Assembly (NCBI GenBank): GCA_964017045.1
Contig: OZ024796.1
Span: 498,501-562,500 of the forward strand
DNA: 64,000 bases
DNA from: Omphiscola glabra
Taxonomy: Eukaryota > Mollusca > Gastropoda > Lymnaeidae
Direction of reading: 5' to 3'
Shown here: positions 1-10,472 of the stretch, in pieces
Layout of the letters: each line of letters starts with the position of its first letter
Position numbering within the stretch: the stretch's first letter is position 1
Position numbers and translations under genes: made by a program
The notes under the pieces: model-generated
Seen by the model: only the letters and a program-made list of their open reading frames with translations
What the model was told of the DNA's origin: nothing
Databases searched by the model: none

Positions 1-1876
1 TAGTGTTAAATGTGTCCTACTGACTCATTAGTGTTAAAGATGTCTAATTAACTCGGTAGTGTTAAAGATGTCCTATTGATTCGGTAGTGTTAAATATGTC
101 CTATTGACTCGGTAGTGTTAAATGTGTCCTATTGACTCAGTAGTGTTAAATGTGTCCTATTGACTCGTAGTGTTAAATGTGTCCTATTGACTCAGTAGTG
201 TTAAATGTGTCCTATTGACTCAGTAGTGTTAAATGTGTCCTATTGACTCAGTAGTGTTAAATGTGTCCTATTGATTCAGTAGTGTTAAATTTATCCTATT
301 GACTCAGTAGTGTTATATGTGTCCTATTGACTCAGTAGTGTTAAATGTGTCTTATTGACTCGTAGTGTTAAATGTGTCCTACTGACTCAGGAGTGTTAAA
401 GATGTCTTATTAACTCGGTAGTGTTAAAGATGTCCTATTGTTTCGTTAGTGTTAAATGTGTCCTATTGACTCAGTAGTGTTAAAGATGTCCTATTGACTC
501 GGTAGTGTTAAAGATTTCTTATTAACTCGGTAGTGTTAAAGATGTCCTATTGACTCAGTAGTGTTAAATGTGTCTTATTGACTCAGTAGTGTTAAAGATG
601 TCCTATTGACTCAGTAATGTAAAATGTGTCCTATTGACTCAGTAGTGTTAAATGTGTCCTATTGACTCAGTAGCGTTAAATGTGTCCTATTGACTCAGCA
701 GTGTTAAATGTGTACTATTGACTCAGTAGTGTTAAATGTGTCCTATTGACTCAGTAGTGTTAAATGTGTCCTATTGACTCGGTAGTGTTAAAGATGTCTT
801 ATTGAGTCGGTAGTATTAAATGTGTCCTATTGATTCGGTAGTGTTAAATGTGTCCTATTGACTCGGTAGTGTTAAATGTGTCCTTTTGACTCGGTAGTGT
901 TAAAGATGTAATATTGATTCGGTAATGTTAAAGATGTCTTATTGACTCGGTAGTGTTAAATAGGTCCTATTGATTCTGTAGTGTTAAGTGTGTCCTATTG
1001 ACTCGGTAGTGTTAAATATGTCCTATTGACTCAGTAGTGTTAAATGTTTCCTATTGACTCGGTAGTGTTAAATGTGTCCTATTGACTCGGTAGTGTTAAA
1101 TATGTCCTATTGACTCGGTAGTGTTAAATGTGTCCTATTGACTCGGTAGTGTTAAATGTTTCCTATTGACTCGGTAGTGTTAAATGTGTCCTATTGACTC
1201 GGTAGTGTTAAATGTGTCCTATTGACTCGGTAGTGTTAAATGTGTCCTATTGACTCGGTAGTGTTAAATGTGTCCTATTGACTCGGTAGTGTTAAATGTT
1301 TCCTATTGACTCGGTAGTGTTAAATGTGTCCTATTGACTCGGTAGTGTTAAATGTGTCCTATTGACTCGGTAGTGTTAAATGTTTCCTATTGACTCGGTA
1401 GTGTTAAATGTGTCCTATTGACTCGGTAGTGTTAAATGTGTCCTATTGACTCGGTAGTGTTAAATGTTTCCTATTGACTCGGTAGTGTTAAATGTGTCCT
1501 ATTGACTCGGTAGTGTTAAATGTTTCCTATTGACTCGGTAGTGTTAAATGTGTCCTATTGACTCGGTAGTGTTAAATGTGTCCTATTGACTCGGTAGTGT
1601 TAAATGTTTCCTATTGACTCGGTAGTGTTAAATGTTTCCTATTGACTCAGTAGTGTTAAATATGTCCTATTGACTCGGTAGTGTTAAAGATGTCTTATTG
1701 ACTCGGTAGTGTTAAAGATGTCTTATTAACTCGGTAGTGTTAAAGATGTCCTATTGACTCAGTAGTGTTAAAGATGTCCTATTGACTCGGTAGTGTTAAA
1801 TGTGTCCTATTGACTCAGTAGTGTTAAATGTGTCCTATTGCCTCAGTAGCGTTAAATGTGTCATATTGACTCGGTT
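1..1876. repeat. 28-bp tandem array, cut by window start
   Basis: About 67 copies of a 28-bp unit with core TAGTGTTAAATGTGTCCTAT followed by TGACTCGG. Variants such as GATGTC for TGTGTC and TTTCC for TGTCC are spread through the array; the stretch 1020-1660 is the most uniform and alternates two variants. The array continues beyond the left edge of the window. There is no open frame of note. Confidence 0.95.
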
Positions 1877-1879
1877 GTG

Positions 1880-2207
1880 GTGTTTCTTATGCTTCTAGAA
1901 GTCTCTTTGATTGTTCTCATATGTTTCAAAATCAGATTTAAATTTACAGATGTGTACAGGAGCTTCTGAGTCCTTATGATAGCGAAAGCTATGCACGAAC
2001 GCTTAGGTTACAATGAAAGTTTCTATGTAAATTGTTGCATCCAGACCAAAATTGGTAAAAATATGTATCATTATCCCTTTGAAAATCTTGCTGGGTTTTA
2101 AAATGACAATATTCACAGTTTTTAAAAGTGGACCCGGGGAGGAAGGGGGGCCGTCGTCAACCGATTTAAATGGGACATTAAAAATAAAGTTTGTTCGTTA
2201 TTCAAAG
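1880..2207 (+). repeat. Dispersed repeat, copy A (unamplified)
   Basis: This stretch aligns by eye with 3241-5500 (copy B). Shared landmarks in the same order are TGTTTCTT, TTCTAGAA, TGTTTCAA, a GTACAGGAGCTTCT-like block, GGTTACAATG, AAATTGTTGCA, TTGGTAAAA-ATATGTAT, a CTGGGTTTTAAAATGACAAT block, and TCAACCGATTTAAATGGGAC. Copy A carries one copy each of the two segments that are tandem arrays in copy B. It has no coding potential. The family is unknown to me. Confidence 0.7.
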
Positions 2208-2588
2208 TAAAATACTCACTCCTGTCAACAACTCTTGCTGTCAAATACTCACTGCTCTCAAATACTCACTGCTGTCAAAAACTCACTGGTGTCAAATACT
2301 CACTGCTGTCAAAAACTCACTGGTGTTAAATACTCACTGCTGTCAAATACTCACTGCTATCAAATACTCACTACAGTCAAATACTCACTGCTGTTAAATA
2401 CTCACTGCTGTCAAATACTCACTGCAGTCAAATACTCACTGCTGTCAAATACTCACTGCTGTCAAATACTCACTGCAGTCAAATACTCCCAGCAGTCAAA
2501 TACTCACTGCTGTCAAATACTCACTGCAGTCAAATACTCACTGCAGTCAAATACTCACTGCAGTCAAATACTCACTGCTGTCAAATAC
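2207..2588. repeat. 17-bp tandem array
   Basis: About 22 copies of CAAATACTCACTGCTGT, with a CTGCAGT variant in the second half. Seventeen is not a multiple of three, so each frame cycles through all three phases, and the open frames of 68 and 136 codons here are array read-through. Confidence 0.95.
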
Positions 2589-2740
2589 GAAAGTTTGAGG
2601 TCTTATTTCTTGTGGGAGCTATCTAAAAAAAAAAAATTCACTTAATGGGTAGATCTAGATGAAACTCGGTACAGATGCACTTGAAAATCTAAATTAAAAA
2701 ATTGGAGGCTTTTGAACTCATAATATACAAAAATTTTGGG

Positions 2741-2825
2741 GTAAGGTTCAGAGGCGTAGCTAGAGTGTTTGGCACCCGGGGATATCTTCCCCCTGTCCCC
2801 CCTTACATACGCCTCTGATAAGGTT
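2741..2825 (+). mobile_element. Short hAT-like MITE (deletion derivative)
   Basis: A 69-bp element (2749-2817) starts CAGAGGCGTAGCTAGAGTG and ends with the inverted CTTACATACGCCTCTG. It is flanked by 8-bp direct repeats, GTAAGGTT and ATAAGGTT, matching at 7 of 8 positions. Eight-base target duplications are a hAT-superfamily hallmark. The same family occurs at 32424-32605 and 39276-39411. Confidence 0.7.
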
Positions 2826-3240
2826 TATTGATTTCATATTCCTTATATACGCTATATTTCTTATATTTTTCATTAGATTTTCATAGTAACCCTTTGAAAT
2901 ATTTTCTTGGTTATTTACCTGATGAATTCTTTAGGGTCCCCATCTTAGTGATAATTAAAACGTCACCCGGGTCCTTATTTTTACTTTAATAGAAAACTCT
3001 ACAGCTACGGCATTTTGTTGTAGGTGGTTTAATGTCAAGAAACAAACAAAATCTATTTTTTTACAAATTAACGGAAGGCGTAGAAAAATATTACAGAATA
3101 TTTTTTAGCAAGTTCTTAATTGGTACAAGTAGGTTTAGAGATTATGAAAGTGTCAAAGGGATCTAAAAGTTGATAGAATTTTAGGTTAAGATGATAGATG
3201 TCTAACATTTTCCCTGGAATCAGTTAATTTGTCTTTTTAA
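2826..3240. other. AT-rich intergenic, nothing recognised
   Basis: Together with 2589-2740 this is unique AT-rich sequence with short homopolymer runs. I see no open frame, RNA gene or repeat in it. Confidence 0.5.
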
Positions 3241-3477
3241 TGTTTCTTGAAACTTCTTATTCTAGAAAATTTGATTTTTATATGGTGTTTAAGATTATAT
3301 AAATGTCCTTTTCATGTTTCAATATGTGTCAATATGTGTCTATATGTATCTATATGTGTCTATAATTGTCATCAAATGTTATGAATTGAGATGTAACGAT
3401 ATTTTTTAAATTTTCTAGACCATTACAAATGAATTTAGGAGGTTCTAAAATGTACTTTCCTTATAACAGCCAAGGCT

Positions 3478-4925
3478 GTACAAGAAGGCTTGGGTTACAA
3501 TGCTGTAGCTGTACAAGAAGGTTTGGGTTACAATGCTAGCTGTACAAGAAGGTTTGGGTTACAATGCTAGCTGTACAAGAAGGCTTTGGTTACAATGCTA
3601 GCTTTACTAGAAGGTTTGGGTTACAATGCTGTAGCTGTACAAGAAGGTTTGGGTTACAATGCTAGCTGTACAAGAAGGTTTGGGTTACAATGCTAGCTGT
3701 ACAAGAAGGTTTGGGTTACAATGCTAGCTGTACAAGAAGGCTTTGGTTACAATGCTGTAGCTATACAAGAAGGCTTGGGTTACAATGCTAGCTGTACAAG
3801 AAGGTTTGGGTTACAATGCTAGCTGTACAAGGAGGTTTGGGTTACAATGCTAGCTTTACTAGAAGGTTTGGGTTACAATGCTAGCTGTACAAGAAGGTTT
3901 GGGTTACAATGCTAGCTGTACAAGAAGGTTTGGGTTACAATGCTAGCTTTACTAGAAGGTTTGGGTTACAATGCTAGCTGTACAAGAAGGTTTGGGTTAC
4001 AATGCTAGCTGTACAAGAAGGTTTGGGTTACAATGCTGTAGCTGTACAAGAAGGTTTGGGTTACAATGCTAGCTGTACAAGAAGGCTTGGGTTACAATGC
4101 TGTAGCTGTACAAGAAGGTTTGGGTTACAATGCTAGCTGTACAAGAAGGTTTGGGTTACAATGCTAGCTGTACAAGAAGGCTTGGGTTACAATGCTGTAG
4201 CTGTACAAGAAGGTTTGGGTTACAATGCTAGCTGTACAAGAAGGTTTGGGTTACAATGCTGTAGCTGTACAAGAAGGCTTTGGTTACAATGCTAGCTGTA
4301 CAAGAAGGCTTTGGTTACAATGCTAGCTGTACAAAAAGGCTTTGGTTACAATGCTGTAGCTGTACAAGAAGGCTTTGGTTACAATGCTAGCTGTACAAGA
4401 AGGCTTGGGTTACAATGCTGTAGCTGTACAAGAAGGCTTTGGTTACAATGCTAGCTGTACAAGAAGGCTTGGGTTACAATGCTAGCTGTACAAGAAGGTT
4501 TGGGTTACAATGCTAGCTTTACTAGAAGGTTTGGGTTACAATGCTAGCTGTACAAGAAGGCTTGGGTTACAATGCTGTAGCTGTACAAGAAGGCTTTGGT
4601 TACAATGCTAGCTGTACAAGAAGGCTTTGGTTACAATGCTAGCTGTACAAGAAGGTTTGGGTTACAATGCTAGCTTTACTAGAAGGTTTGGGTTACAATG
4701 CTAGCTGTACAAGAAGAATTGGGTACGATGCCTAGCTATACAAGAAAGTTTGGGTTACAATGCTAGCTGTACAAGAAGACTTGGGTACATTGCTAGCTAT
4801 ACAAGAAGACTTGGGTTACAATTCTGTAGCTATACAAGAAGGCTTGGGTTACAATGCTAGCTGTACAAGAAGGCTTGGGTTACAATGCTGACTCTACAAG
4901 AAGATTTGGGTTACAATGCTAGCAT
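3478..4925. repeat. 31/34-bp tandem array
   Basis: About 46 copies of a unit with core TGTACAAGAAGGTTTGGGTT then ACAATGCTAGC. Some units carry an extra TGT (TGCTGTAGC), giving 34 bp; other marked variants are GGCTTTGG and CTTTACTAGAAGG, which recur in groups, so blocks of several units were probably duplicated. It sits inside copy B of the dispersed repeat, and the single-copy ancestor is visible near 1985-2020. Confidence 0.95.
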
Positions 4926-5004
4926 CAAAGAAAATTGTTGCACCTAGGCAAAAACTTGGTAAAATATGTATTTCATCCTTTTTAAAATATCGGTGGCTTT
5001 CAAA

Positions 5005-5365
5005 CTGATATATCCACTGGATTTCAAACTAATATATCCACTGTACTTCAAACTAATAATATCCACTGGATTTTAAACTAATAATATTCAATGAACTTTA
5101 AACTAATAATAACTACGGGATTTTAAAATAAAAATATCTACTGGATTTCAAACTAATATACCCACTGGACTTCAAACTAATAATATCCACTGGATTTAAT
5201 ACGAGTATACCCACTGGACTTCAAACTAATAATATCCACTGGATTTAATACTAATATACCCACTGGACTTCAAACTAATAATATCCACTAGATTTCAAAC
5301 TTATAATACCCAATGGATTTGAAACTTTTAATATCCCCTGGATTTCAAACTAACAATATCCACAC
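5005..5365. repeat. About 26-bp tandem array
   Basis: About 14 irregular copies of a unit with core TGGATTTCAAACTAATAATA then TCCAC. A two-unit higher-order pattern (GGACTTCAAAC alternating with GGATTTAATAC) is visible at 5160-5280. Copy A has a single related segment at 2090-2120. Confidence 0.85.
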
Positions 5366-5689
5366 TGTTCTGTGTAGATGGGGGCCTAATTTTATTTAAA
5401 TAAAAAGACTGATCTTTGGCTTGTTTCAACCAGTTTGAATGGGACCATTTTGGAACTAAAGTTAATTTGTCCATTTTAATTTATAAACGGGCGCCTCTAT
5501 AGACCTAAAAGACATTTTAAAAAGTTAGATTGATCTTTAAATCCAGCTTATTCTTTTAATAAATGGAAATAAACTTTGTATCATTTTAATAAACTATACT
5601 TCGTTTCGTTGTATATGTGGAGGGGGTGTCACATTTTTACAAGTATAATATAGTTCAGTCGCATGCATAAAGCGTGCGTTGGTGTACCT

Positions 5690-5795
5690 AGGTGTTTACT
5701 GACCTAAGGGTTTACTGACCTAAGGGTTTATTGATCTAAGGGTTTACTGACATAAGGGTTTACAGTCCTAGGGGTTTACAGACCTATGCGTTCTG
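5690..5795. repeat. 16-bp tandem array
   Basis: About six copies of GGGTTTACTGACCTAA with point variants. Confidence 0.85.
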
Positions 5796-5924
5796 TTATT
5801 TATATTGATTGTCACCTTTATATAATATGTGTTTTGAGGAGGGAGTATCACAAGGTTGAGATTTAGCACCAAGCATTTAGTCAAAATATGGGGTGGTGCA
5901 TTTTATGAGGGTAGCAATGTCTCA

Positions 5925-6085
5925 ATGGCATCATTTGTTACACACGGAACCATGACGTCATTTGTTACACACGGAACAATGACGTCATTTGTTACACACG
6001 GAACAATGACGTCATTTGTTACACACGAAACAATGACGTCATGTGTTACACACGGAACAATGACGTCATTGTTATACACGGAACA
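5925..6085. repeat. 27-bp array carrying CRE palindromes
   Basis: Six copies of a 27-bp unit containing ATGACGTCATTTGTTACACA. Five copies carry a perfect TGACGTCA at 5953, 5980, 6007, 6034 and 6061; the first copy is degenerate. Because 27 is a multiple of three, a 110-codon frame runs through (5856-6188, nonapeptide repeat MTSFVTHGT); I do not consider it a gene, as it has no conserved flank. TGACGTCA is the CREB/ATF consensus; whether these copies bind anything is unknown. Confidence 0.9.
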
Positions 6086-6184
6086 CTTTCAGTCCATATT
6101 AGATTACACTTTTGTGTTTAATTTACTGAAATCTTGTACATTTATTATAATCTTCTATAATACCAGACAAAATAAGGTAATGTT

Positions 6185-6410
6185 GTAGTGTCAAACCTTG
6201 GCTCTGAATAGAAGTCACGAGAGAGAAATAGTCAACTGCAAGATGAGATGGCTAAGGTGAGCTTCTGGCAAAAGAAGGTGCCACTTTCGGAATCAGTAAA
6301 TAAGACAAATGTTTGATATCCCAATCGGCCGGTATATGGCTCAACAACAAATTAATGTGTTGGGACACCTGGTCAGAATGCCTGTCAACAAATCTGCATT
6401 GCACACGCGC
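6185..6410 (+). mobile_element. Decayed LINE 3' end (RT C-terminal region)
   Basis: Translation with stops and probably a frame slip gives, in order, KMRWLR near 6240, FRNQ then IRQMFDIPIGRYMAQ (6290-6345), and QINVLGHLVRMP (6346-6380). This order (Met/Arg-rich block, RIRN-IR block, Q-W-x-GH-x-RMP block) is the C-terminal end of reverse transcriptases of many animal LINEs. Several in-frame stops show it is dead. Clade not determinable from so little. Confidence 0.45.
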
Positions 6411-6411
6411 A

Positions 6412-6475
6412 ATGTCAGGCACTCAGTACAATGGCAGGCACTCAGTACAATGGCAGGCACTAAGTACAACGACGG
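6412..6475. repeat. 19-bp triplicate
   Basis: Three to four copies of GGCAGGCACTCAGTACAAT directly after the LINE-like fragment, possibly amplified from its 3' end. Confidence 0.7.
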
Positions 6476-7787
6476 GAAATATTAACTGAAACGGGATGGG
6501 CCCTAAAGTCAATGTTTACCAGTATTTTTAAAATTCTGGACTTTATAGGAGAAAATTTAAATTTTTTAAAGTTAGCGATGTGTTTTTGCCTACGTGTTTG
6601 TTTAAAACGCTTTACGAGATTTTATCCGAAAACAAAACCTAGCAAAGTCGGGTATTTTAGCAAGTATATATATATATATATATATATAATGATCGCATTA
6701 CTTTTATTATTAAAAGTAAGCATTGTCTACTGTTGAAACACAATAACATTTTTAAAATGTTCAGAATGAAGATGACAGATTTTTAAAAGCAGTTTCGTAC
6801 ATAGATCATTTTAAGGGCAGACAATTATTTCCTAATTTTCATTCCATATCGTACACACACGATAAGCTTGTCAGTACTTGAAGCGAGGGATTTCCACAAG
6901 GAAAATCCTGAAAGATTTGGGGCAAGTTGTTCAAATGGGCGTGAATGGATTAATAGATATAAGTTTATGATTTCGAACAAAAGAAATGATAGAAAGGAGA
7001 CCTCAAGATCAATAACAATAATAATAATATTAATATTATTATTATAAGATAAATTCAGCTATTCAATCGGGCCTAAAGTATTATCTAAGCGCTTTTAAAA
7101 TAATTCACACATTAATTAATCGTTACCATTCTATGCTAGGTAGCAACAACATCGGGCGCATAACAAAAAAAAAAAAACAAAAAAAAAAAAAAAAAAAAAA
7201 CAAAAAAAAAAAAAAAAATTAAATTAGATGAATAAATATTTTTAAAAAAAAACTGGTTTCAGGCAGAGGAGTCATTTCCGTAGGGCCGAAGGGGGCATAC
7301 AACCACCCCCCCCCCCCCCGAATTGCTATATACTTAGGCGCATACAGTAATAAAAAATTCAAAATGCCAGCCAAGTTTTGGTTTTGCACCCCTCCCCCCA
7401 AACCCAACTGAGAAAAGCTGAAATAACTTTCCGTGGTGTTTCAAGTGATCAGTAAAAACAAATGAAGCTTGCTTCTATTTATAGCATGTCTAGAATAGGT
7501 CTCAGACTAAATTATAGCAATAAATTCACAGTCCATTCAGACAGCATTCAGACATCATTCAGACAGCACTCACGTATTCTATCTAACAATATAACATATA
7601 AATATATTAAAACGTATACTATAAAATAAGAAAACGATCATTTCCACAATTGTACACTGCACAACGAAGCCGTAGAAAATTTACGAAGATCTTTCCAAGA
7701 TCAGCCATATGATATAAAGATCATTTCAAGTCTTTAAAAAAAATAATACAAGTTAAGATCACTCTTTAAAAATGTTGAATCTTTTCT
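6476..7787. other. AT-rich intergenic with simple repeats
   Basis: Contains (TA)n at 6663-6690, a self-complementary AAT/ATT run at 7016-7045 and interrupted poly-A at 7167-7218. At 7258-7400 lies a GC-richer patch with a C13 run, AGGCAGAGGAGTCATTTCCG and GGGGGCATACAACC, which looks like a degraded interspersed repeat. I looked here on the minus strand for the second HMG-box exon of the SoxF-like gene and did not find it. Confidence 0.4.
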
Positions 7788-7828
7788 TTAAGCATACGTC
7801 GAGTGTTTAGTGATACGATCCAACTTAC

Positions 7829-8156
7829 CCAATATTTTGCTCAGTTCAGCATTGTGTATGTCGGGGTTCTCACCAGCAAGTCGTTTCCTTTCATCTTTAG
7901 CCCACACCATGAAAGCGTTCATTGGACGTCGGATGCGACAACGGGCCGTCTCCCTACGCCCCTGGCACTGGAGACTCACAAACGCCCCCCGGGTATCGAC
8001 GGGTGTGAACTGCAGTCGACCAGACATGGGGTGGTGCCAATCAACTCCGTACTGACCAAAAGGAATTGAATCGACTCCATTGGCCGTGTCTGATTGAAGG
8101 AATGGTCGAGTTAAGCTGACCGTCGCTTGAGGTCTCACCATGGCCGAGGCGTGCAT
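7829..8156 (-). CDS. SoxF-like HMG-box factor, first coding exon (partial)
   Basis: This exon encodes the N-terminal 109 residues plus one base of a Sox transcription factor. Residues 74-110 are the first half of an HMG box: [20 protein letters not shown], then [14 protein letters not shown]. The wording DERKRLA and NPD-HNAELSK is that of the SoxF (Sox7/17/18) group in particular. The exon ends after TTGG at a consensus donor GTAAGT (7823-7828 on this strand), splitting the box after SKILG; as I recall, vertebrate SoxF genes have an intron at this same place. An in-frame TAG lies ten bases upstream of the first ATG. The second ATG (8141) has the better context (GCCATGG), so translation could start at MVRPQ. 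The remaining HMG half would lie at lower coordinates; none is recognisable down to position 1, so the intron is probably longer than 7.8 kb. SoxF proteins are DNA-bending regulators of endoderm, endothelium or muscle in other animals. Confidence 0.85.
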
Positions 8157-9060
8157 TATTTTCTAGAATTATATTTCTTGTAGTTGTTATTCGTATTACT
8201 TTCAACGTTTGAACATCAGTAATGTCGAAACATGGTTACTAAAGTAATCCATCGGGTGTAAACTTTTATGAGGTGTTTGTCATCTTAGTGAATCTTAGGA
8301 ATGACACAACCAATAAACATATTTTTGCCGCATAAAAGTTTTGTTAAAGCCAATGAGTCAAGTGACAGTCCAAAAAATGGGCTGATTTTTTGGGTAAACT
8401 TGAATTTTTTAAAGTTTTAAACTCAAATTTTATCAAAATGACAGAACTCTCCAAAGAAATTAAATAGCTGTCTTCAGATGCTCATTTTAATCCATCAGAA
8501 TCACAAACATCGAGAAAACACACATACGCACACATTATCTCATAAAAATTTCGCAACTGAACTTTGTAATGACAATCCAAATAGCAGCAGATCTCGTTGT
8601 AGGTAGCCCTGTTGTTATTTTTCTTTCACTGTAATTATTAGGAAAATACCTGATACAGAAAATTATCCTAAAACCTTTTAAAATCCACGAAGATGAGCAA
8701 ATATTTAAAAACAACTTCTTGATAATAACCGAAACAATGAAAGAAATCAATCCTTTCTTTCGTTTTTATTTTGAAATTCCTGGTTTTTCAACCACTTCTT
8801 TTGTATTCCACAATTTATCCTGTCGAGGGATCGGTCCATGGCAACTGTTTGTTGTTACTTTGTTCAAAGACTCACTATTTCGTTTGTTTTCTCTTGAACA
8901 CAACCAGACGGTCTCGTGTTTCCGACTGTCCACCAATTCGGAAATGTGATAAGTAAGCCATGCCGTCACGACTGTAGATGTCTCTCCTATGCCACCCTGT
9001 GTTGACTGTTGCTAATTACTCTAACTAATTGATTGACCTATTTGTTCTGTGGAATAAAGA
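8157..9060. other. SoxF upstream region, no other gene seen
   Basis: AT-rich unique sequence upstream of the SoxF-like start on the minus strand. Open frames of 60-76 codons overlap on both strands at 8719-8969 with no recognisable similarity and no codon pattern. The reverse strand near 8166-8171 reads ATTCTAG, a possible acceptor just before the ATG, so the leader may be spliced. Confidence 0.35.
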
Positions 9061-9063
9061 AAA

Positions 9064-9400
9064 GAAAAAACACAAGCCCGCGTGAAGTAGCCCCGGCCTG
9101 CTAAGTCACTCGACGTGTGGGATGGTCAGAAACTCGACTCCCAGCATGCGCGTATGGCCCCTAAAGTAAAGCGCCTCTTCGCAGTGCTACGGACGTTGTG
9201 ATAGGGGACTATCAAGGAGATGCCAGGTCACAACGGCTGAACCGTTTCATCGCCTGATACTCTCAGTTCCTCGCGAGTGAGTTAAGGCCCTTGTTTCGGT
9301 GCCATCCACAGAAGAAGACGTTTAGCAGACGATGGTCGGCAAGTTGATGGCGCCCCCCCCCCCCCTATTCATTGCCCTGGCCTCTGTCGTGTCTCTGGTG
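9064..9400. other. GC-richer unidentified segment
   Basis: This segment is clearly less AT-rich than its surroundings, with blocks such as CCCCGGCCTGCTAAGTCACT and a C12-C13 run at 9352-9364. It has no open frame and no match I recognise. Its composition resembles the GC-rich dispersed element at 61501-62691, but I cannot align the two. It is probably a degraded interspersed repeat. Confidence 0.3.
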
Positions 9401-9991
9401 AAATTATAATGAGCACCTTTTGTTACTCAGCTGGAAAGTTTAAAAACTGCAATCCTCATATTTAGCCACAAAACAATATTCTGTCTGTTAATTTCAAAAT
9501 CCTTTTTGTGGGTCAGAATTCACCGATTTGATGTGGCTTATTACCAGAAAAAGACGAACGCACCGATCACTTGGTATTGCAGAATCAATACGCTATTATG
9601 TCTAAACAAGTCGTGCTATCAAGTATCAATAATTGACGGCCTATCACCTGTCCTAAATTTTTTTTTTTTCTTTTTTAAAAGTTTGTTTAAATTTTTTAAA
9701 TAAATATTGAAAAAATCGTTTTTTGCCTCTCCGGCCTTACACGTCTGTACTGTTAAAACTGTTGAAAAATTCAATCTGAACTGGACCTGCCGATAACAGT
9801 TTGGGTGAAGTACTACAAATATTGACCGCTTATGTGAAACACAGCGTCATCATCCCAGGGGACCCCAGTCACCGAGACCGAAAGATGTTGGAGCTATACT
9901 TATACCATGAGGACTTCTAAATATAGCTATAGTTTTATCTTTAACCAATGAAATAAAGAAAAATGCTAATGGAAAAAATAATATCTTCTAT

Positions 9992-10051
9992 ACTGATTGG
10001 CTGAGCTCGGAGACGTCATGATGGCTCTCGTCTATAAATAGTACTAATTGG
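9992..10051 (+). promoter_or_regulatory. Promoter-like CCAAT/CRE/TATA cluster
   Basis: Within 60 bp lie GATTGG (inverted CCAAT, 9995-10000), AGACGTCAT (CRE-like, 10011-10019), CTATAAATAG (TATA box, 10032-10041) and AATTGG (second inverted CCAAT, 10046-10051). A start codon follows at 10072 but opens only a 28-codon frame. CTATAAATAG is almost self-complementary, so the cluster could drive either strand, including the SoxF-like gene 1.9 kb away. Direction and target are inference. Confidence 0.4.
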
Positions 10052-10324
10052 TGAAGCCGGGTGCCCTAACCATGTCAATTTTATCTGAGTTCTGTGACCT
10101 TGATAATGAGTGGAAGTATTTGACGACTTTTACACACCAATTATCTACGCTGACCTAGTACACATCCATATTTAGACTCTTTGATACGTTCACCAATACT
10201 ACACATGACGAGGTCAAGTAAGAACGATCCCGTTATTGACACAACTCTCTGTTAAGGCTTTCATCATAGCTGGTCATTGTCAAAAATGTTAACAAAAATT
10301 GTTGTTTACAACAGTTGCGTTTAC

Positions 10325-10472
10325 TGGGCAGTTTCCCAGGCTGTTTCCCAGACAGTTCCCAGACAGTTTCCAGACAGTTTCCCAGGCTTCTCCCAGGCAG
10401 TTTCACAGACAGAATCCCAGACAGTTTCCCCAGACAGTTTCCCTGGCAGTTTCCCAGGCAGTTTCCCAGTTC
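10325..10472. repeat. About 12-bp tandem array
   Basis: About twelve copies of CAGTTTCCCAGA/G with indels and substitutions. Three overlapping open frames of 60-97 codons here are read-through. Confidence 0.9.

Larger units (their letters stand above)
3241..5500 (+). repeat. Dispersed repeat, copy B (internally amplified)
   Basis: Homologous to 1880-2207 but expanded from about 0.3 to 2.3 kb by internal tandem arrays: a short decamer run at 3318-3365 (AATATGTGTC and variants), the 31-bp array at 3478-4925 and the 26-bp array at 5005-5365. Single-copy blocks shared with copy A separate the arrays: AAATTGTTGCACC and CTTGGTAAAATATGTAT near 4935-4970, and TTTCAACCAGTTTGAATGGG near 5424. Confidence 0.7.

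Noticed and set aside
1..1876. Telomeric or subtelomeric repeat at the window edge
   Set aside because: The unit is unrelated to TTAGGG-type repeats, and similar arrays are found throughout the window.
5856..6188. 110-codon frame with MTSFVTHGT repeats
   Set aside because: It comes from the 27-bp CRE array; flanks are unrecognised and there is no splice or transcript support.
9064..9400. A small gene in the GC-richer segment
   Set aside because: There are stops in all frames and no splice pattern; it is more likely a degraded interspersed repeat.
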